Assembly (NCBI GenBank): GCA_016203335.1
Contig: JACQNA010000089.1
Coordinates: forward strand, 1 to 13,572
Direction: 5' to 3'
DNA length: 13,572 nt
DNA from: Candidatus Woesearchaeota archaeon
Lineage (GTDB): Archaea; Nanobdellota; Nanobdellia; Woesearchaeales; JACQNA01
Part shown: piece after piece, positions 1 to 6,247 of the stretch
Position numbering within the stretch: position 1 is the first letter of the stretch
Layout: the number at the start of each line of letters is the position of its first letter
Notes under the pieces: model-generated
Databases searched by the model: none
Seen by the model: the letters and a program-made list of their open reading frames with translations, nothing else
Told to the model about the DNA's origin: nothing
Program-made: the position numbers and the translations under genes

Positions 1-1479
1 GTGGTGAGCAAGAACCTGGTTGCGATTGATACTGCTGCGCTTCCGGGGTTTGCGGGGCAGAGCGCAACAGTCACCTTGCGCGGGCTTCCATACGGCAAGG
101 CGCCGATCATCAGGCGCGAGCCTGGGTTTGTGCGCGATCCCGCGGCTATTACGTCTGTCTGCCCTGAGAGCATTTGCTCGAATGTGCAGTATGATCGTGC
201 TACCGGGGTGCTTAGCTTTACCGTAACCGGGTTCAGCAGCTATACCACAAGCACAAATATCTCCAATACCCCGCCGAGCATCACGTCCACGCCGGTGACA
301 GCTGCATTTGATAATATACCATACCGCTATGCGGTTTCTGCAGCAGATCCGGAAAATGATGCATTGGCATACAGCTTGCTTGTTTCGCCTGCAGGCATGA
401 GCGTTTCAGCTACAGGAATTATCACCTGGGCTCCGGGAAGAAACAGCCTCGGGAGCCATCCGGTGACTGTCCGGGTTGCAGACAATAGCTCAGCAGCAGC
501 GACGCAATCATTTAATGTTACTGTCAGCGAGGGGCCCCGGCTGGTGCTGGAGCAGCTGGATGTGAGCGTGGACAGCAAGAAGGACAGCAATGTGCAGGAG
601 CGGCAGAAGGTCTCGCAGGATGCTGAGCCGGGGAGCAGCATGACGGTGAAAGCGCGGGTCAGGAATATGTTCAGTGATGCGGAAAAGCTGGAGATCCAGG
701 GCGTTGTTGTTACCGGGACGCTTGCAGGCATTGATGATGGTGATGATCTGGAGGAGGAAAGCGATGACTTTGATCTGAGGCAGGGGCAATCGAAGAGCAT
801 TACCCTGCGCTTTGCAGTGCCCAGCATCGCTGATGAGGGCACATACGACCTGTTTATTGAGATTGAGGGAAGTGATGAGAACGGGACAACCCACCGGATC
901 GAGCGGACAGTGTTTGTGGATGTGGATAAGAAGACTCATGATGTGCGGCTCCGGCCTGCATTGAGCAGGCCCGTGCTCTCCTGCGTGCGGAATACCATGC
1001 TGCAGGCAGAGGTGGTGAATTTCGGGGCTGATGAAGAAGAGAAAGTGGCGCTGGAGATCAGCAGCCCGGAGCTGGAAATCAGCATCCGGGAGACCAGGAT
1101 TGAGCTGAGCAGCGACCTTGCTGATGCAGGCAGCAGGTACCGGAAGGATGTCCCCATCACCTTCGCTGATAACCGGACAGGGACATTCCCGATCGTGATG
1201 CATGCCTATTATAATGACGATAAGCTTGATGATACCAAGACTGTTGAGCTGGTGGTGCAGCCGTGCGAGGAAACGCGCGAGCAGGCAGAGCGGCAGCCGG
1301 AGCAAGCAGGAATCCAGGTTGTGCGGGTGCAGCCTCAGCAGCCCACTGCGCAGCTGCCGCCCAGGACAACGATCGCATTTACTGATACGCCGGAATATGT
1401 GGTGCTGCTGGCAGGGGCCGTGGTGATACTGGCGATGGTGGTGCTGTTGCTGGTGATGGTGATGGTAAGGAGAAAGTAA
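1..1479 (+). CDS. Surface (S-layer-like) protein with C-terminal membrane anchor, 5'-truncated
   Basis: Carboxy-terminal 492 residues of a cell-surface protein. The reading frame is open to the window edge and there is no signal peptide, so the true start lies upstream and the GTG at position 1 is unlikely to be it. Residues 1-85 are beta-rich. Residues 90-175 resemble an Ig/cadherin-like putative-Ig (He_PIG) domain, with NTPPSITSTP at its start and ITWAP inside. Residues 180-420 look like two CARDB/COG1361-type beta-sandwich domains, including an acidic IDDGDDLEEESDDFDL segment that I associate with surface proteins of Woesearchaeota-like archaea. A Gln/Pro-rich linker (about 425-455) is followed by one hydrophobic helix (about 467-489) and a terminal RRK, which places the bulk outside the cell. 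Expected role: envelope or S-layer component, or adhesion. GC is high: 60% by hand count at 961-1020. It ends 24 nt before pyrEF. The domain style is clear; the exact function is inferred. Confidence 0.75.
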   Translation: MVSKNLVAIDTAALPGFAGQSATVTLRGLPYGKAPIIRREPGFVRDPAAITSVCPESICSNVQYDRATGVLSFTVTGFSSYTTSTNISNTPPSITSTPVTAAFDNIPYRYAVSAADPENDALAYSLLVSPAGMSVSATGIITWAPGRNSLGSHPVTVRVADNSSAAATQSFNVTVSEGPRLVLEQLDVSVDSKKDSNVQERQKVSQDAEPGSSMTVKARVRNMFSDAEKLEIQGVVVTGTLAGIDDGDDLEEESDDFDLRQGQSKSITLRFAVPSIADEGTYDLFIEIEGSDENGTTHRIERTVFVDVDKKTHDVRLRPALSRPVLSCVRNTMLQAEVVNFGADEEEKVALEISSPELEISIRETRIELSSDLADAGSRYRKDVPITFADNRTGTFPIVMHAYYNDDKLDDTKTVELVVQPCEETREQAERQPEQAGIQVVRVQPQQPTAQLPPRTTIAFTDTPEYVVLLAGAVVILAMVVLLLVMVMVRRK

Positions 1480-1486
1480 TACGACA

Positions 1487-1495
1487 GGGGGGGAG
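1487..1495 (+). promoter_or_regulatory. Shine-Dalgarno site that decides the pyrEF start
   Basis: A G-rich run ending in GGGAG lies 8 nt before the ATG at 1504, a normal archaeal spacing. The GTG at 1495, which would add three residues, lies inside this site, so it is a poor start. No TATA box is visible in the 24-nt gap, so pyrEF is either co-transcribed with the surface-protein gene or driven from within it. Confidence 0.6.
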
Positions 1496-1503
1496 TGACT
1501 CAA

Positions 1504-2940
1504 ATGGATAAACATCAGTCAGAATTTATCAATTTTTTGTTAAAATCCGGCGCTTTACGGGTTGGAGGAGATTATTCGCTAAAGAGCAAAAGAATCTCTC
1601 CTTGGTTTATAAATGTTGGAGATTTTAATGATGGTGAGTCAACAGCAGCTCTTGGGCGGTTTTATGCAGATTCCATTATGAGTTCTGGAGAACAATTTGA
1701 TTTATTGTATGGAATTCCTGAAAAAGGAAACGCGCTTGCTGTTGCAACAGCAATAGGATTAATGCAAAGAGGGAAAAATGTTCCCTGGTTTTTCACAAGA
1801 AAGATTGCTAAGGAATATGGTGAAGCGACAAATCTTTCACCAGCAGAAAGAATTAAAGCTCTTGTTGTTGGAAGGGCGCCAAAAAATGGGCAGACTATAG
1901 CCCAATTGGATGATGTTTTTACTGCGGGCGATGCAAAATATCAAGCAAGAGAAGTTTTAAAGAGTTTAGGTGATTTTAACCTTCCGTTACTTGCTATTGC
2001 GGTAGACAGGCAAGAAGTAGGGATTGACGGAAGAAGCGCAATAGAAGAATATGAGCAAAAAACAGGAACGAGGGTTGTTTCTATTGTCAATGCCTTAGAT
2101 GTTTATCATTTTTTAAGAGAAAACGCACCCGTTACAACTCCGACTGGAGAAATAACCAAAGAAGATGTTGAGAGAATGAGGACGTATCTGAGAGTTTATG
2201 GGACGCAAATCGCAAGAACAGCTGTAGGCTCTCTTGAGCAAAGGATTATCGCAAGAGATAAAAGCGTTATTCCCGCCTGCGATGTTTCACCATTGGAGGT
2301 ATTTGAAGAACTCGTTAGGCAGACGGCAGATGTCGAAGGAATTGGCGGTTATAAGGTTGGATTTGAGCTCGGTTTGGGCTATGGGTTAGGAAGAGTTGTT
2401 GAAGCTGCAAGAAAACATACAACCAAACCGATTATCTATGACCATCAAAAAGCGGGAACTGATATTCCCGACACTGGGAAGAATTTTGCTGAAGTGTGCA
2501 AAAAAGCTGGAGTTGATGCGGTAATATTCTTCCCGCAATCAGGGCCAGAAACAGAAAGGGCATGGATTTATCATGCTCTGGACAGGGGATTAAAGGTTAT
2601 TGTTGGGGGAAGAATGACCCATCCGGCATATGCAGTCAGTGAAGGCGGGTTTATTACTGATGAGGGCGCTCTGGAGATGTACAGAATAGCTGCGAGGGCT
2701 GGAATAGATAACTTTGTTGTTCCCGGAAATAAGCCTGATGTGATACGCCAGATTAAAGAGGTTGTAGAAGCAGAAGGAGCTCATCCTGTGTTTTATGCAC
2801 CTGGATTTATTGCCCAGGGCGGAAGCATCTCTGATGCTGCAAAGGTTGCCGGGGACAGGTTCCATGGCATTGTCGGCAGGGGCATTTATCAGGCTCAAGA
2901 CAAAAAGGCAGCCGCCATAGAGCATACCAGCCAACTCTGA
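1504..2940 (+). CDS. pyrEF: Bifunctional orotate phosphoribosyltransferase / OMP decarboxylase (PyrE-PyrF fusion, UMP synthase)
   Basis: Catalyses the last two steps of UMP synthesis: orotate + PRPP to OMP, then decarboxylation to UMP. Cytosolic, 478 aa. Residues 1-205 are the OPRT half: a GIPEKGNALA substrate loop (70-79), a mobile loop with TRKIAKEYGE (98-107), and the PRPP-binding DDVFTAGDAK (136-145). Residues about 220-478 are the OMP decarboxylase half: ribose-contact Asp in PACD (260), Lys in GYKVGF (284), the catalytic segment DHQKAGTDIPDTG (313-325), a phosphate-loop-like YAPGFIAQGG (431-440) and GRGIY (458-462). The order PyrE-PyrF matches eukaryotic UMPS. Oddity: the usual decarboxylase motif is DxKxxDI, but here the Asp, Lys, Asp spacing is 3 and 4. 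The gene is AT-richer than its neighbours (37% GC at 1561-1620). No other pyrimidine gene is in the window. Confidence 0.93.
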   Translation: MDKHQSEFINFLLKSGALRVGGDYSLKSKRISPWFINVGDFNDGESTAALGRFYADSIMSSGEQFDLLYGIPEKGNALAVATAIGLMQRGKNVPWFFTRKIAKEYGEATNLSPAERIKALVVGRAPKNGQTIAQLDDVFTAGDAKYQAREVLKSLGDFNLPLLAIAVDRQEVGIDGRSAIEEYEQKTGTRVVSIVNALDVYHFLRENAPVTTPTGEITKEDVERMRTYLRVYGTQIARTAVGSLEQRIIARDKSVIPACDVSPLEVFEELVRQTADVEGIGGYKVGFELGLGYGLGRVVEAARKHTTKPIIYDHQKAGTDIPDTGKNFAEVCKKAGVDAVIFFPQSGPETERAWIYHALDRGLKVIVGGRMTHPAYAVSEGGFITDEGALEMYRIAARAGIDNFVVPGNKPDVIRQIKEVVEAEGAHPVFYAPGFIAQGGSISDAAKVAGDRFHGIVGRGIYQAQDKKAAAIEHTSQL

Positions 2941-2943
2941 TGT

Positions 2944-3067
2944 CTCGCACACCACCACTCTTGGAGTGGTGGAATCGGGTGGTGTGCGAGGCGGAAAAAA
3001 AGCGAGCAGCCCGAGCGACCGAAGGGAGCGAGCATGCCACCGGTCATAGACCGGTGGTGGCTGCGAG
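2944..3067. repeat. Inverted-repeat element with competing hairpins (MITE-like or structured RNA)
   Basis: A 124-bp element begins four bases after the pyrEF stop. Its ends are inverted repeats: CTCGCACACCACC at 2944-2956 and, inverted, GGTGGTGGCTGCGAG at 3053-3067, identical apart from a 2-nt gap. Inside it, 2944-2956 also pairs perfectly over 13 bp with 2978-2990. The overlapping stretch 2952-2960 forms a 9-bp stem with 2964-2972 (loop TTG), so these two folds exclude each other. A second hairpin has the same geometry: 3037-3045 with 3049-3057, 9 bp, loop ATA. An outer stem joins 2997-3003 to 3067-3073 and, after two mismatches, 3006-3011 to 3059-3064. Between lie two near-repeats, GAGCGACC and GAGCGAGC. 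It could be a non-autonomous transposon remnant, a structured terminator or a small RNA. No transposase and no clear target-site duplication were seen. Confidence 0.6.
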
Positions 3068-3073
3068 CTTTTT
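3059..3073 (+). terminator. Candidate transcription terminator of pyrEF (stem arm plus T5)
   Basis: The right arm of the outer stem ends in five T residues (3069-3073), matched by an A-run at 2997-3001. Archaeal RNA polymerase terminates at oligo-T tracts, with or without a hairpin, so this would end pyrEF transcripts ahead of the taw3 promoter. The strand assignment assumes transcription from pyrEF; in the reverse direction the A-run at 2995-3001 gives an equivalent T-run. Confidence 0.4.
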
Positions 3074-3114
3074 GACGGACAGCTGATTGGGCTAGTAACC
3101 AATTGCCTAAGCAG

Positions 3115-3124
3115 ATATTTAAAT
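3115..3124 (+). promoter_or_regulatory. TATA box for taw3
   Basis: ATATTTAAAT is centred about 27 nt before the ATG at 3147, where a leaderless archaeal transcript would begin. The TATA box overlaps the alternative ATG at 3123, which argues against using that upstream start. Confidence 0.55.
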
Positions 3125-3146
3125 GAAGGCTAATTTTCTTCTAGTT

Positions 3147-3698
3147 ATGTTTCAATTACAAAAAGCAATCCAGCTCCACCTCAAAGACCGGAGCAAGAAG
3201 GGCAGCATTGACGCGGAGATCAAAGAGATAGTTGATGCTGTTAATGCAAAGCCCGAGTACTACACCACCAGCTCCTGCGCAGGAAGGATTATCATGCTGG
3301 TGCGGAAGACTGAGCAGAAGAAAGACACGCCCTGGCTGCTGGTATCGCACGCTTCAATCACTGTACAGGATGTGATGAAGATTGCCCTCCCTGAATACCC
3401 TGTTTGGCTCAAGCAGGAGGGGTTTATCCTGCATGTTGCCTGCAGGGACATGGCTGCTGCGGAAAGGCTTTTAAACGCAGCGAGATTATGCGTGAAGCGT
3501 GCGGGGATCATCTCTGCTTCCAAGCGGATTGTGGTGGAGATCGCGAGCACGGAATTTTTGGAGACGATCATTGCAGACAAGAAGAGATGGCTGGTGAGCA
3601 GGCAGTATCTTGCCCGGCTGGCGGATGAGGCGAACAGGAGGATGGAAAGGAACAGGAAGCGGCTTACCCTGTTTTTGAGTGAGGTGCAGAAACTATGA
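3147..3698 (+). CDS. taw3: Taw3/TYW3-family tRNA(Phe) wybutosine-pathway N4-methyltransferase
   Basis: Taw3 is the SAM-dependent methyltransferase that modifies the wyosine-type base at G37 of tRNA-Phe (N4 methylation of the 4-demethyl intermediate), which helps hold the reading frame during translation. The 183-residue product has the family signature TSSCAGRI (41-48), then WLLVSHAS (63-70), FILHVACRDMAAAERLLNAA (93-112), KRAGI (117-121) and the VVEIASTEFLETII strand/helix (129-142). It ends in a basic helix (about 150-183). This matches the usual small size of archaeal Taw3. I chose ATG 3147 over ATG 3123 because the TATA box sits 27 nt before 3147 and covers 3123. The stop overlaps the start of the next gene by 4 nt (ATGA), so the two are translationally coupled. 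Other wybutosine genes (Trm5, Taw1, Taw2) are not in the window. The family call is confident; the methylation step is from family knowledge. Confidence 0.88.
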   Translation: MFQLQKAIQLHLKDRSKKGSIDAEIKEIVDAVNAKPEYYTTSSCAGRIIMLVRKTEQKKDTPWLLVSHASITVQDVMKIALPEYPVWLKQEGFILHVACRDMAAAERLLNAARLCVKRAGIISASKRIVVEIASTEFLETIIADKKRWLVSRQYLARLADEANRRMERNRKRLTLFLSEVQKL

Positions 3699-4291
3699 CG
3701 GAAGTGATTGTGCTGAAAGAAGGGACGCATCCGGAGATAGCGTCATATGACTCGGAGATAGAGTGCATCATTGATCCCATCTGCAGCAGCGTCACCCTCA
3801 TTAAAGGAAAGGAGAATATCATTGTGGACTGCGGCAATTTCGGGTTTGAAGAGGAAATCCTGGAGAACCTGCACAATGCTGGACTGGAGCCAAAACGCAT
3901 TGATTATGTGATCATCACCCATCATCATCCGGATCATTGGCTTGGTACGTACCTCTTTAGGCATGCGAAATTAGTCATTAACACTGGCGTCTTGCAGGAT
4001 AAAAGAGGAACATATTACAAAGATGCAGGCTTTATTACCATCCCCGGTGTTGAACGGATAAAAACGCCAGGCCACACCCCATCACACATGTCCGTTGTGG
4101 TAAAGGCAGACAAGACCTATGTCATTGCCGGAGACGCCATCCGGTATGATATGCTGGAGCAAAGATGTAAGAATGATGATGAGCTAAAATCCGCGCGGCG
4201 CATCCTGGAGATCGCTGATATCGTCATTCCCGGGCATGGACCAGTAATTGAAGGAGAGAAACTGGAGGAGTACAGGAGGAAATTGGGATGA
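3695..4291 (+). CDS. Metallo-beta-lactamase-fold hydrolase
   Basis: A 198-residue MBL-fold metalloenzyme with a complete metal-binding set: THHHPDH gives His76, His78, Asp80 and His81, followed by His127 in the TPGHTPSH segment, Asp147 in AGDA and His181 in PGHGP. It therefore should bind two metal ions and be active. The overall shape (an N-terminal strand pair VTLIKGKENIIVDCG, the HxHxDH motif near residue 76, a short C-terminal helix) is like MBLAC1 and other stand-alone small MBL hydrolases rather than RNase J/CPSF nucleases, since the beta-CASP domain is absent. The substrate cannot be read from the sequence. It overlaps taw3 by 4 nt, has a GAGGTG ribosome-binding site at 3681-3686, and overlaps the next gene by 4 nt, making the middle gene of a coupled three-gene cluster. 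Cytosolic; no signal peptide. Confidence 0.85.
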   Translation: MTEVIVLKEGTHPEIASYDSEIECIIDPICSSVTLIKGKENIIVDCGNFGFEEEILENLHNAGLEPKRIDYVIITHHHPDHWLGTYLFRHAKLVINTGVLQDKRGTYYKDAGFITIPGVERIKTPGHTPSHMSVVVKADKTYVIAGDAIRYDMLEQRCKNDDELKSARRILEIADIVIPGHGPVIEGEKLEEYRRKLG

Positions 4292-4749
4292 GAATGTACC
4301 ATCTTCTTCTGATGGTGCTCATTGCCATTCCGGCAGTGCAGGCGCAGGCATTTGTCTTAAATGGCAATGTGGTGCATGATGGTGTCTATATTCTTGGTGA
4401 TGTGCAAAACGACGGCATGGGAAAAATATTGCAGCAGCACAAGGACAACAGGAACAAACTGAATATCTTCCGCGGCGAGCAGGAGCTGCAGCAGGAGAAG
4501 CAATGGAAGCGGAACTGGGTGCGGGAAATCAAGGGGAAGAAATATCTGGGATATGAGCCGCTGTTTGATGACCAGCACGCCAAGCGGTACGCATGGTTTG
4601 TGGACAAAAGGGACTGGCTGATCCGCGATGATGCTATGGAAGAGAAGATTATTGACGCAGATGACGCTAATTATCTACAGAGGGTGGAGGATGAGCAGAA
4701 GGGGATGTTCCGGGCAAGAGAGATTGCAAAGGCGAGGTTTGGCGAATAA
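4288..4749 (+). CDS. Secreted protein of unknown function
   Basis: A 153-residue protein that I do not recognise. The first 19-21 residues form a good Sec signal peptide: basic start, then a hydrophobic LLLMVLIAIPA core and AxA-type cleavage near VQA-QA (after residue 19). The mature part begins with a short beta-like stretch (FVLNGNVVHDGVYILGDVQN), then becomes strongly charged and helical, rich in Lys, Arg, Glu, Gln and Trp. There are no cysteines after the signal and no second membrane segment, so it is predicted to be exported. The start codon overlaps the stop of the MBL gene (ATGA), with AGGAGGA at 4274-4280 as ribosome-binding site. Translational coupling suggests co-expression with the hydrolase, but no function can be inferred from that. 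Confidence 0.7.
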   Translation: MRMYHLLLMVLIAIPAVQAQAFVLNGNVVHDGVYILGDVQNDGMGKILQQHKDNRNKLNIFRGEQELQQEKQWKRNWVREIKGKKYLGYEPLFDDQHAKRYAWFVDKRDWLIRDDAMEEKIIDADDANYLQRVEDEQKGMFRAREIAKARFGE

Positions 4750-4769
4750 TTTGCCGAAGGCTAAAAAGG

Positions 4770-5057
4770 ATGGGCAATCTGTTTGAGATTGAGGATAAGA
4801 GAGGAAGGAAGATACGTTTGTCCATAATGCAATGGAAACACATCTCAAAAGAACACCCAGATATTACGAGCATTGAGAAGATTAAAGATACGCTGATATA
4901 CCCCACCACAGTAAGACCAAGCGATTACGATCCTGAATGTGTCCGGTGGTTTTATAGGTACATAAAAGAGGAAAAATTGTACTTATTGGTATCCGTTAAA
5001 TATTTAAATGGTGAAGGTTTTGTTATCACGGCGCATTACACAAACAAGGTAAAATGA
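4770..5057 (+). CDS. Putative RelE/BECR-like nuclease toxin, partner of a DUF2283 protein
   Basis: A 95-residue protein: an N-terminal strand pair (FEIEDKRGRKIRLS), a helix with QWKHISKEHP (21-30), a helical stretch IEKIKDTLIYP (35-45), then strands carrying Arg59, YRY (62-64), LYLLVSVKYL (70-79) and FVITAHYT (84-91). This layout resembles the small PBECR/RelE-like nuclease families (Barnase-EndoU-ColicinE5/D-RelE fold). There the helix-2 His, a strand Arg or Lys and a C-terminal Tyr or Thr are functional. I recall similar proteins lying next to DUF2283 genes. The stop overlaps the next start by 4 nt (ATGA), the layout typical of toxin-antitoxin pairs. The pair is AT-richer than the surrounding genes, which fits mobility. 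Nuclease activity is inferred; it could instead be a non-toxic member of the family. No TATA box is obvious upstream. Confidence 0.55.
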   Translation: MGNLFEIEDKRGRKIRLSIMQWKHISKEHPDITSIEKIKDTLIYPTTVRPSDYDPECVRWFYRYIKEEKLYLLVSVKYLNGEGFVITAHYTNKVK

Positions 5058-5272
5058 AAAAAATGCATATCCATTACGATGCGGAAGGGGATTTTTTAGA
5101 GGTACGTTTCGGTGAGCCTCGGCCATCTTATGATGAGTATGTTGGTGATGATACCTTTGAGCGGAGAGATAAGAAGACCAATAAGGTATTTGGCTATGCC
5201 TTTTACAATGTGAAGAAAAGGGAGAAAAAGCAGCCGCAAGATATTGAAGTGGAAATGCCCGTTGTTTCTTGA
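5054..5272 (+). CDS. DUF2283-family small protein, putative antitoxin
   Basis: A 72-residue protein that starts with the DUF2283 pattern HIHYDAEGDFLEVRFGE (compare RYDPDADAMYITLRE in the second copy at 6248). It continues with a short strand segment and a Lys/Glu-rich tail in place of the usual DYDxxGxIxGIEIL ending. The family is uncharacterised biochemically and is often found as an addiction-style partner of small nucleases. Here it is coupled by a 4-nt overlap to the putative toxin, consistent with an antitoxin. It differs from the second copy in having an insertion (DEYVGDDTFERRDKKTNKVF) and a divergent C-terminus, so the two are unlikely to substitute for each other. The role is inferred from context. 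Confidence 0.65.
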   Translation: MKKMHIHYDAEGDFLEVRFGEPRPSYDEYVGDDTFERRDKKTNKVFGYAFYNVKKREKKQPQDIEVEMPVVS

Positions 5273-5290
5273 CATTTTAGAACCAGACAA

Positions 5291-5298
5291 TTTATATA
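5291..5298 (+). promoter_or_regulatory. TATA box for the Cas4-like nuclease gene
   Basis: TTTATATA is centred about 26 nt before the ATG at 5321, placing the transcription start at or next to the start codon (leaderless). No ribosome-binding site is seen, which agrees. Confidence 0.6.
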
Positions 5299-5320
5299 CC
5301 CGCTTGATTATATTTACGCC

Positions 5321-5950
5321 ATGCCAGAACCCATCAAACTCTCCCCCAGCTCCCTCAACCTGATGGAAGAATGCCCCCGGTGCTTCTGGCTGAAGGTACG
5401 GAAAAAGATCACACGGCCCCAAATGCCGGTCGCTTCTATTGTCATTAAGATGGATTCTATCATTAAGCATTATTTTGAGGGATACCGGGAGAGCGGGCAG
5501 CTTCCTGATCTGATCAAAGACAAGATTACCGCGAAATTAGCCAGGGGGATGCCCCATACGCTGCAGCATACTGATGCAGGAACAGGGATTATTATCCGGG
5601 GGATTCCGGATGAATACCTTGAGCTCCCTGACAGGTCCATAATTCCCCTTGACCATAAGACAAAGAGCAAGCCGCCAGAAGAGATACACCGGGCTCATCA
5701 ACTGCAGTTAGATGTCTATTCTTATTTGCTGCAGAAAAACGGCTATCAGACAAAGGAAAAGGGGTATTTAGCGTATTATTATCCGGAGAAATGCCAGCTG
5801 CATCAGGGAATGGACATTAAGGTTGTCCTGCTTCCAGTTAAAACGAGCATCATGCGGGTAGAGCATTTGATTACAAAGGCAGATGCGATACTAAAGGGAA
5901 AACTGCCAGAAAGAAATAAGGGATGCACATTCTGCACATGGAATTCATAA
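5321..5950 (+). CDS. Cas4-like PD-(D/E)XK nuclease with four cysteines
   Basis: A 209-residue nuclease-fold protein of the PDDEXK_1/Cas4/AddB type. Cysteines lie at both ends, Cys18 and Cys21 in EECPRC and Cys202 and Cys205 in GCTFC. This is the four-cysteine arrangement that binds a 4Fe-4S cluster in Cas4 and AddB. Catalytic residues in order: His50, Asp97 in GIPDEY, Asp111-His-Lys113 in PLDHKT, and Gln129/Tyr133 in the HQLQLDVYSYLL helix. The usual Glu of the (D/E)xK triad is Asp here, which is allowed in the superfamily. Such proteins cut or resect DNA ends. No Cas genes or repeats are near, so a CRISPR role is not supported, and repair or defence is more likely. It has its own TATA box, is leaderless, and its last 6 nt overlap the convergent zinc-ribbon gene. 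Confidence 0.8.
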   Translation: MPEPIKLSPSSLNLMEECPRCFWLKVRKKITRPQMPVASIVIKMDSIIKHYFEGYRESGQLPDLIKDKITAKLARGMPHTLQHTDAGTGIIIRGIPDEYLELPDRSIIPLDHKTKSKPPEEIHRAHQLQLDVYSYLLQKNGYQTKEKGYLAYYYPEKCQLHQGMDIKVVLLPVKTSIMRVEHLITKADAILKGKLPERNKGCTFCTWNS

Positions 5951-6082
5951 TCTCGCCTCTATCTCCCCATAACTGAAATGCCCCTTCTGAAACCAGTAGA
6001 GCGTATTGCATTTTGGGCAGGTTCTATTCGGTTCTTTTGCTTTCCAGGCATGTTCGCATCGCAAGCATTTGTATTTCTTCAT
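5945..6082 (-). CDS. Small zinc-ribbon protein (45 aa)
   Basis: A short gene on the minus strand, ATG at 6082 and TGA at 5945-5947. The product starts MKKYKCLRCEHAW and carries CPKC further on (Cys6, Cys9, Cys22, Cys25), a classic two-knuckle zinc ribbon with aromatic residues between and after the knuckles and an acidic tail. Similar tiny zinc ribbons occur widely in archaea; their partners are mostly unknown (nucleic-acid or protein binding). Support beyond the motif: a TATA box, TATATAAA at 6105-6112 (read as TTTATATA on this strand), is centred 26 nt before the ATG. It ends tail-to-tail with the Cas4-like gene, overlapping by 6 nt. It is short enough to be missed by standard gene calling. 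Confidence 0.75.
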   Translation of the reverse strand: MKKYKCLRCEHAWKAKEPNRTCPKCNTLYWFQKGHFSYGEIEARL

Positions 6083-6104
6083 AACAGCAGGAAAGGGGAA
6101 CGGC

Positions 6105-6112
6105 TATATAAA
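6105..6112 (-). promoter_or_regulatory. TATA box for the zinc-ribbon gene
   Basis: Read on the minus strand the site is TTTATATA, centred about 26 nt upstream of the ATG at 6082, implying a leaderless mRNA. Confidence 0.55.
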
Positions 6113-6215
6113 CATGATTGGCGATAAAATCCTTTAAGGAATAAGCTTAATCAGGGAAACGGAAGATTGCACTGGTGAGAAACATTTAAATGCTTTGATG
6201 ATATGAGATAGTATA

Positions 6216-6223
6216 TTTATAAA
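6216..6223 (+). promoter_or_regulatory. TATA box for the second DUF2283 gene
   Basis: TTTATAAA is centred about 28 nt before the ATG at 6248. The stretch 6113-6215 upstream holds no gene that I can support; a second TTTAAA-type motif at 6185-6190 has no matching start codon. Confidence 0.55.
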
Positions 6224-6247
6224 GGTCATTACCGTATACCGATTACC

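Noticed and set aside
508..1515. Long minus-strand open frame (335 codons) opposite the surface-protein gene
   Set aside because: Product is His/Leu/Pro-rich without domain character, a usual antisense shadow of a GC-rich gene; the plus-strand frame has clear domains and a membrane anchor.
2944..3067. CRISPR array or tRNA-like structure
   Set aside because: Only inverted repeats, no regular direct repeats with unique spacers; the folds do not make a cloverleaf with conserved tRNA bases.
2590..3102. Minus-strand open frames over the end of pyrEF and the inverted-repeat element
   Set aside because: They exist because of the repeats and the opposite coding strand; no domain, promoter or ribosome-binding site supports them.
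3123..3146. Upstream ATG start for taw3
   Set aside because: It overlaps the TATA box, and the family alignment does not need the extra eight residues.
6113..6215. Extra TTTAAA-type box near 6185 as promoter of a hidden gene
   Set aside because: No start codon at the right distance opens a frame of any length; probably AT-rich intergenic sequence.
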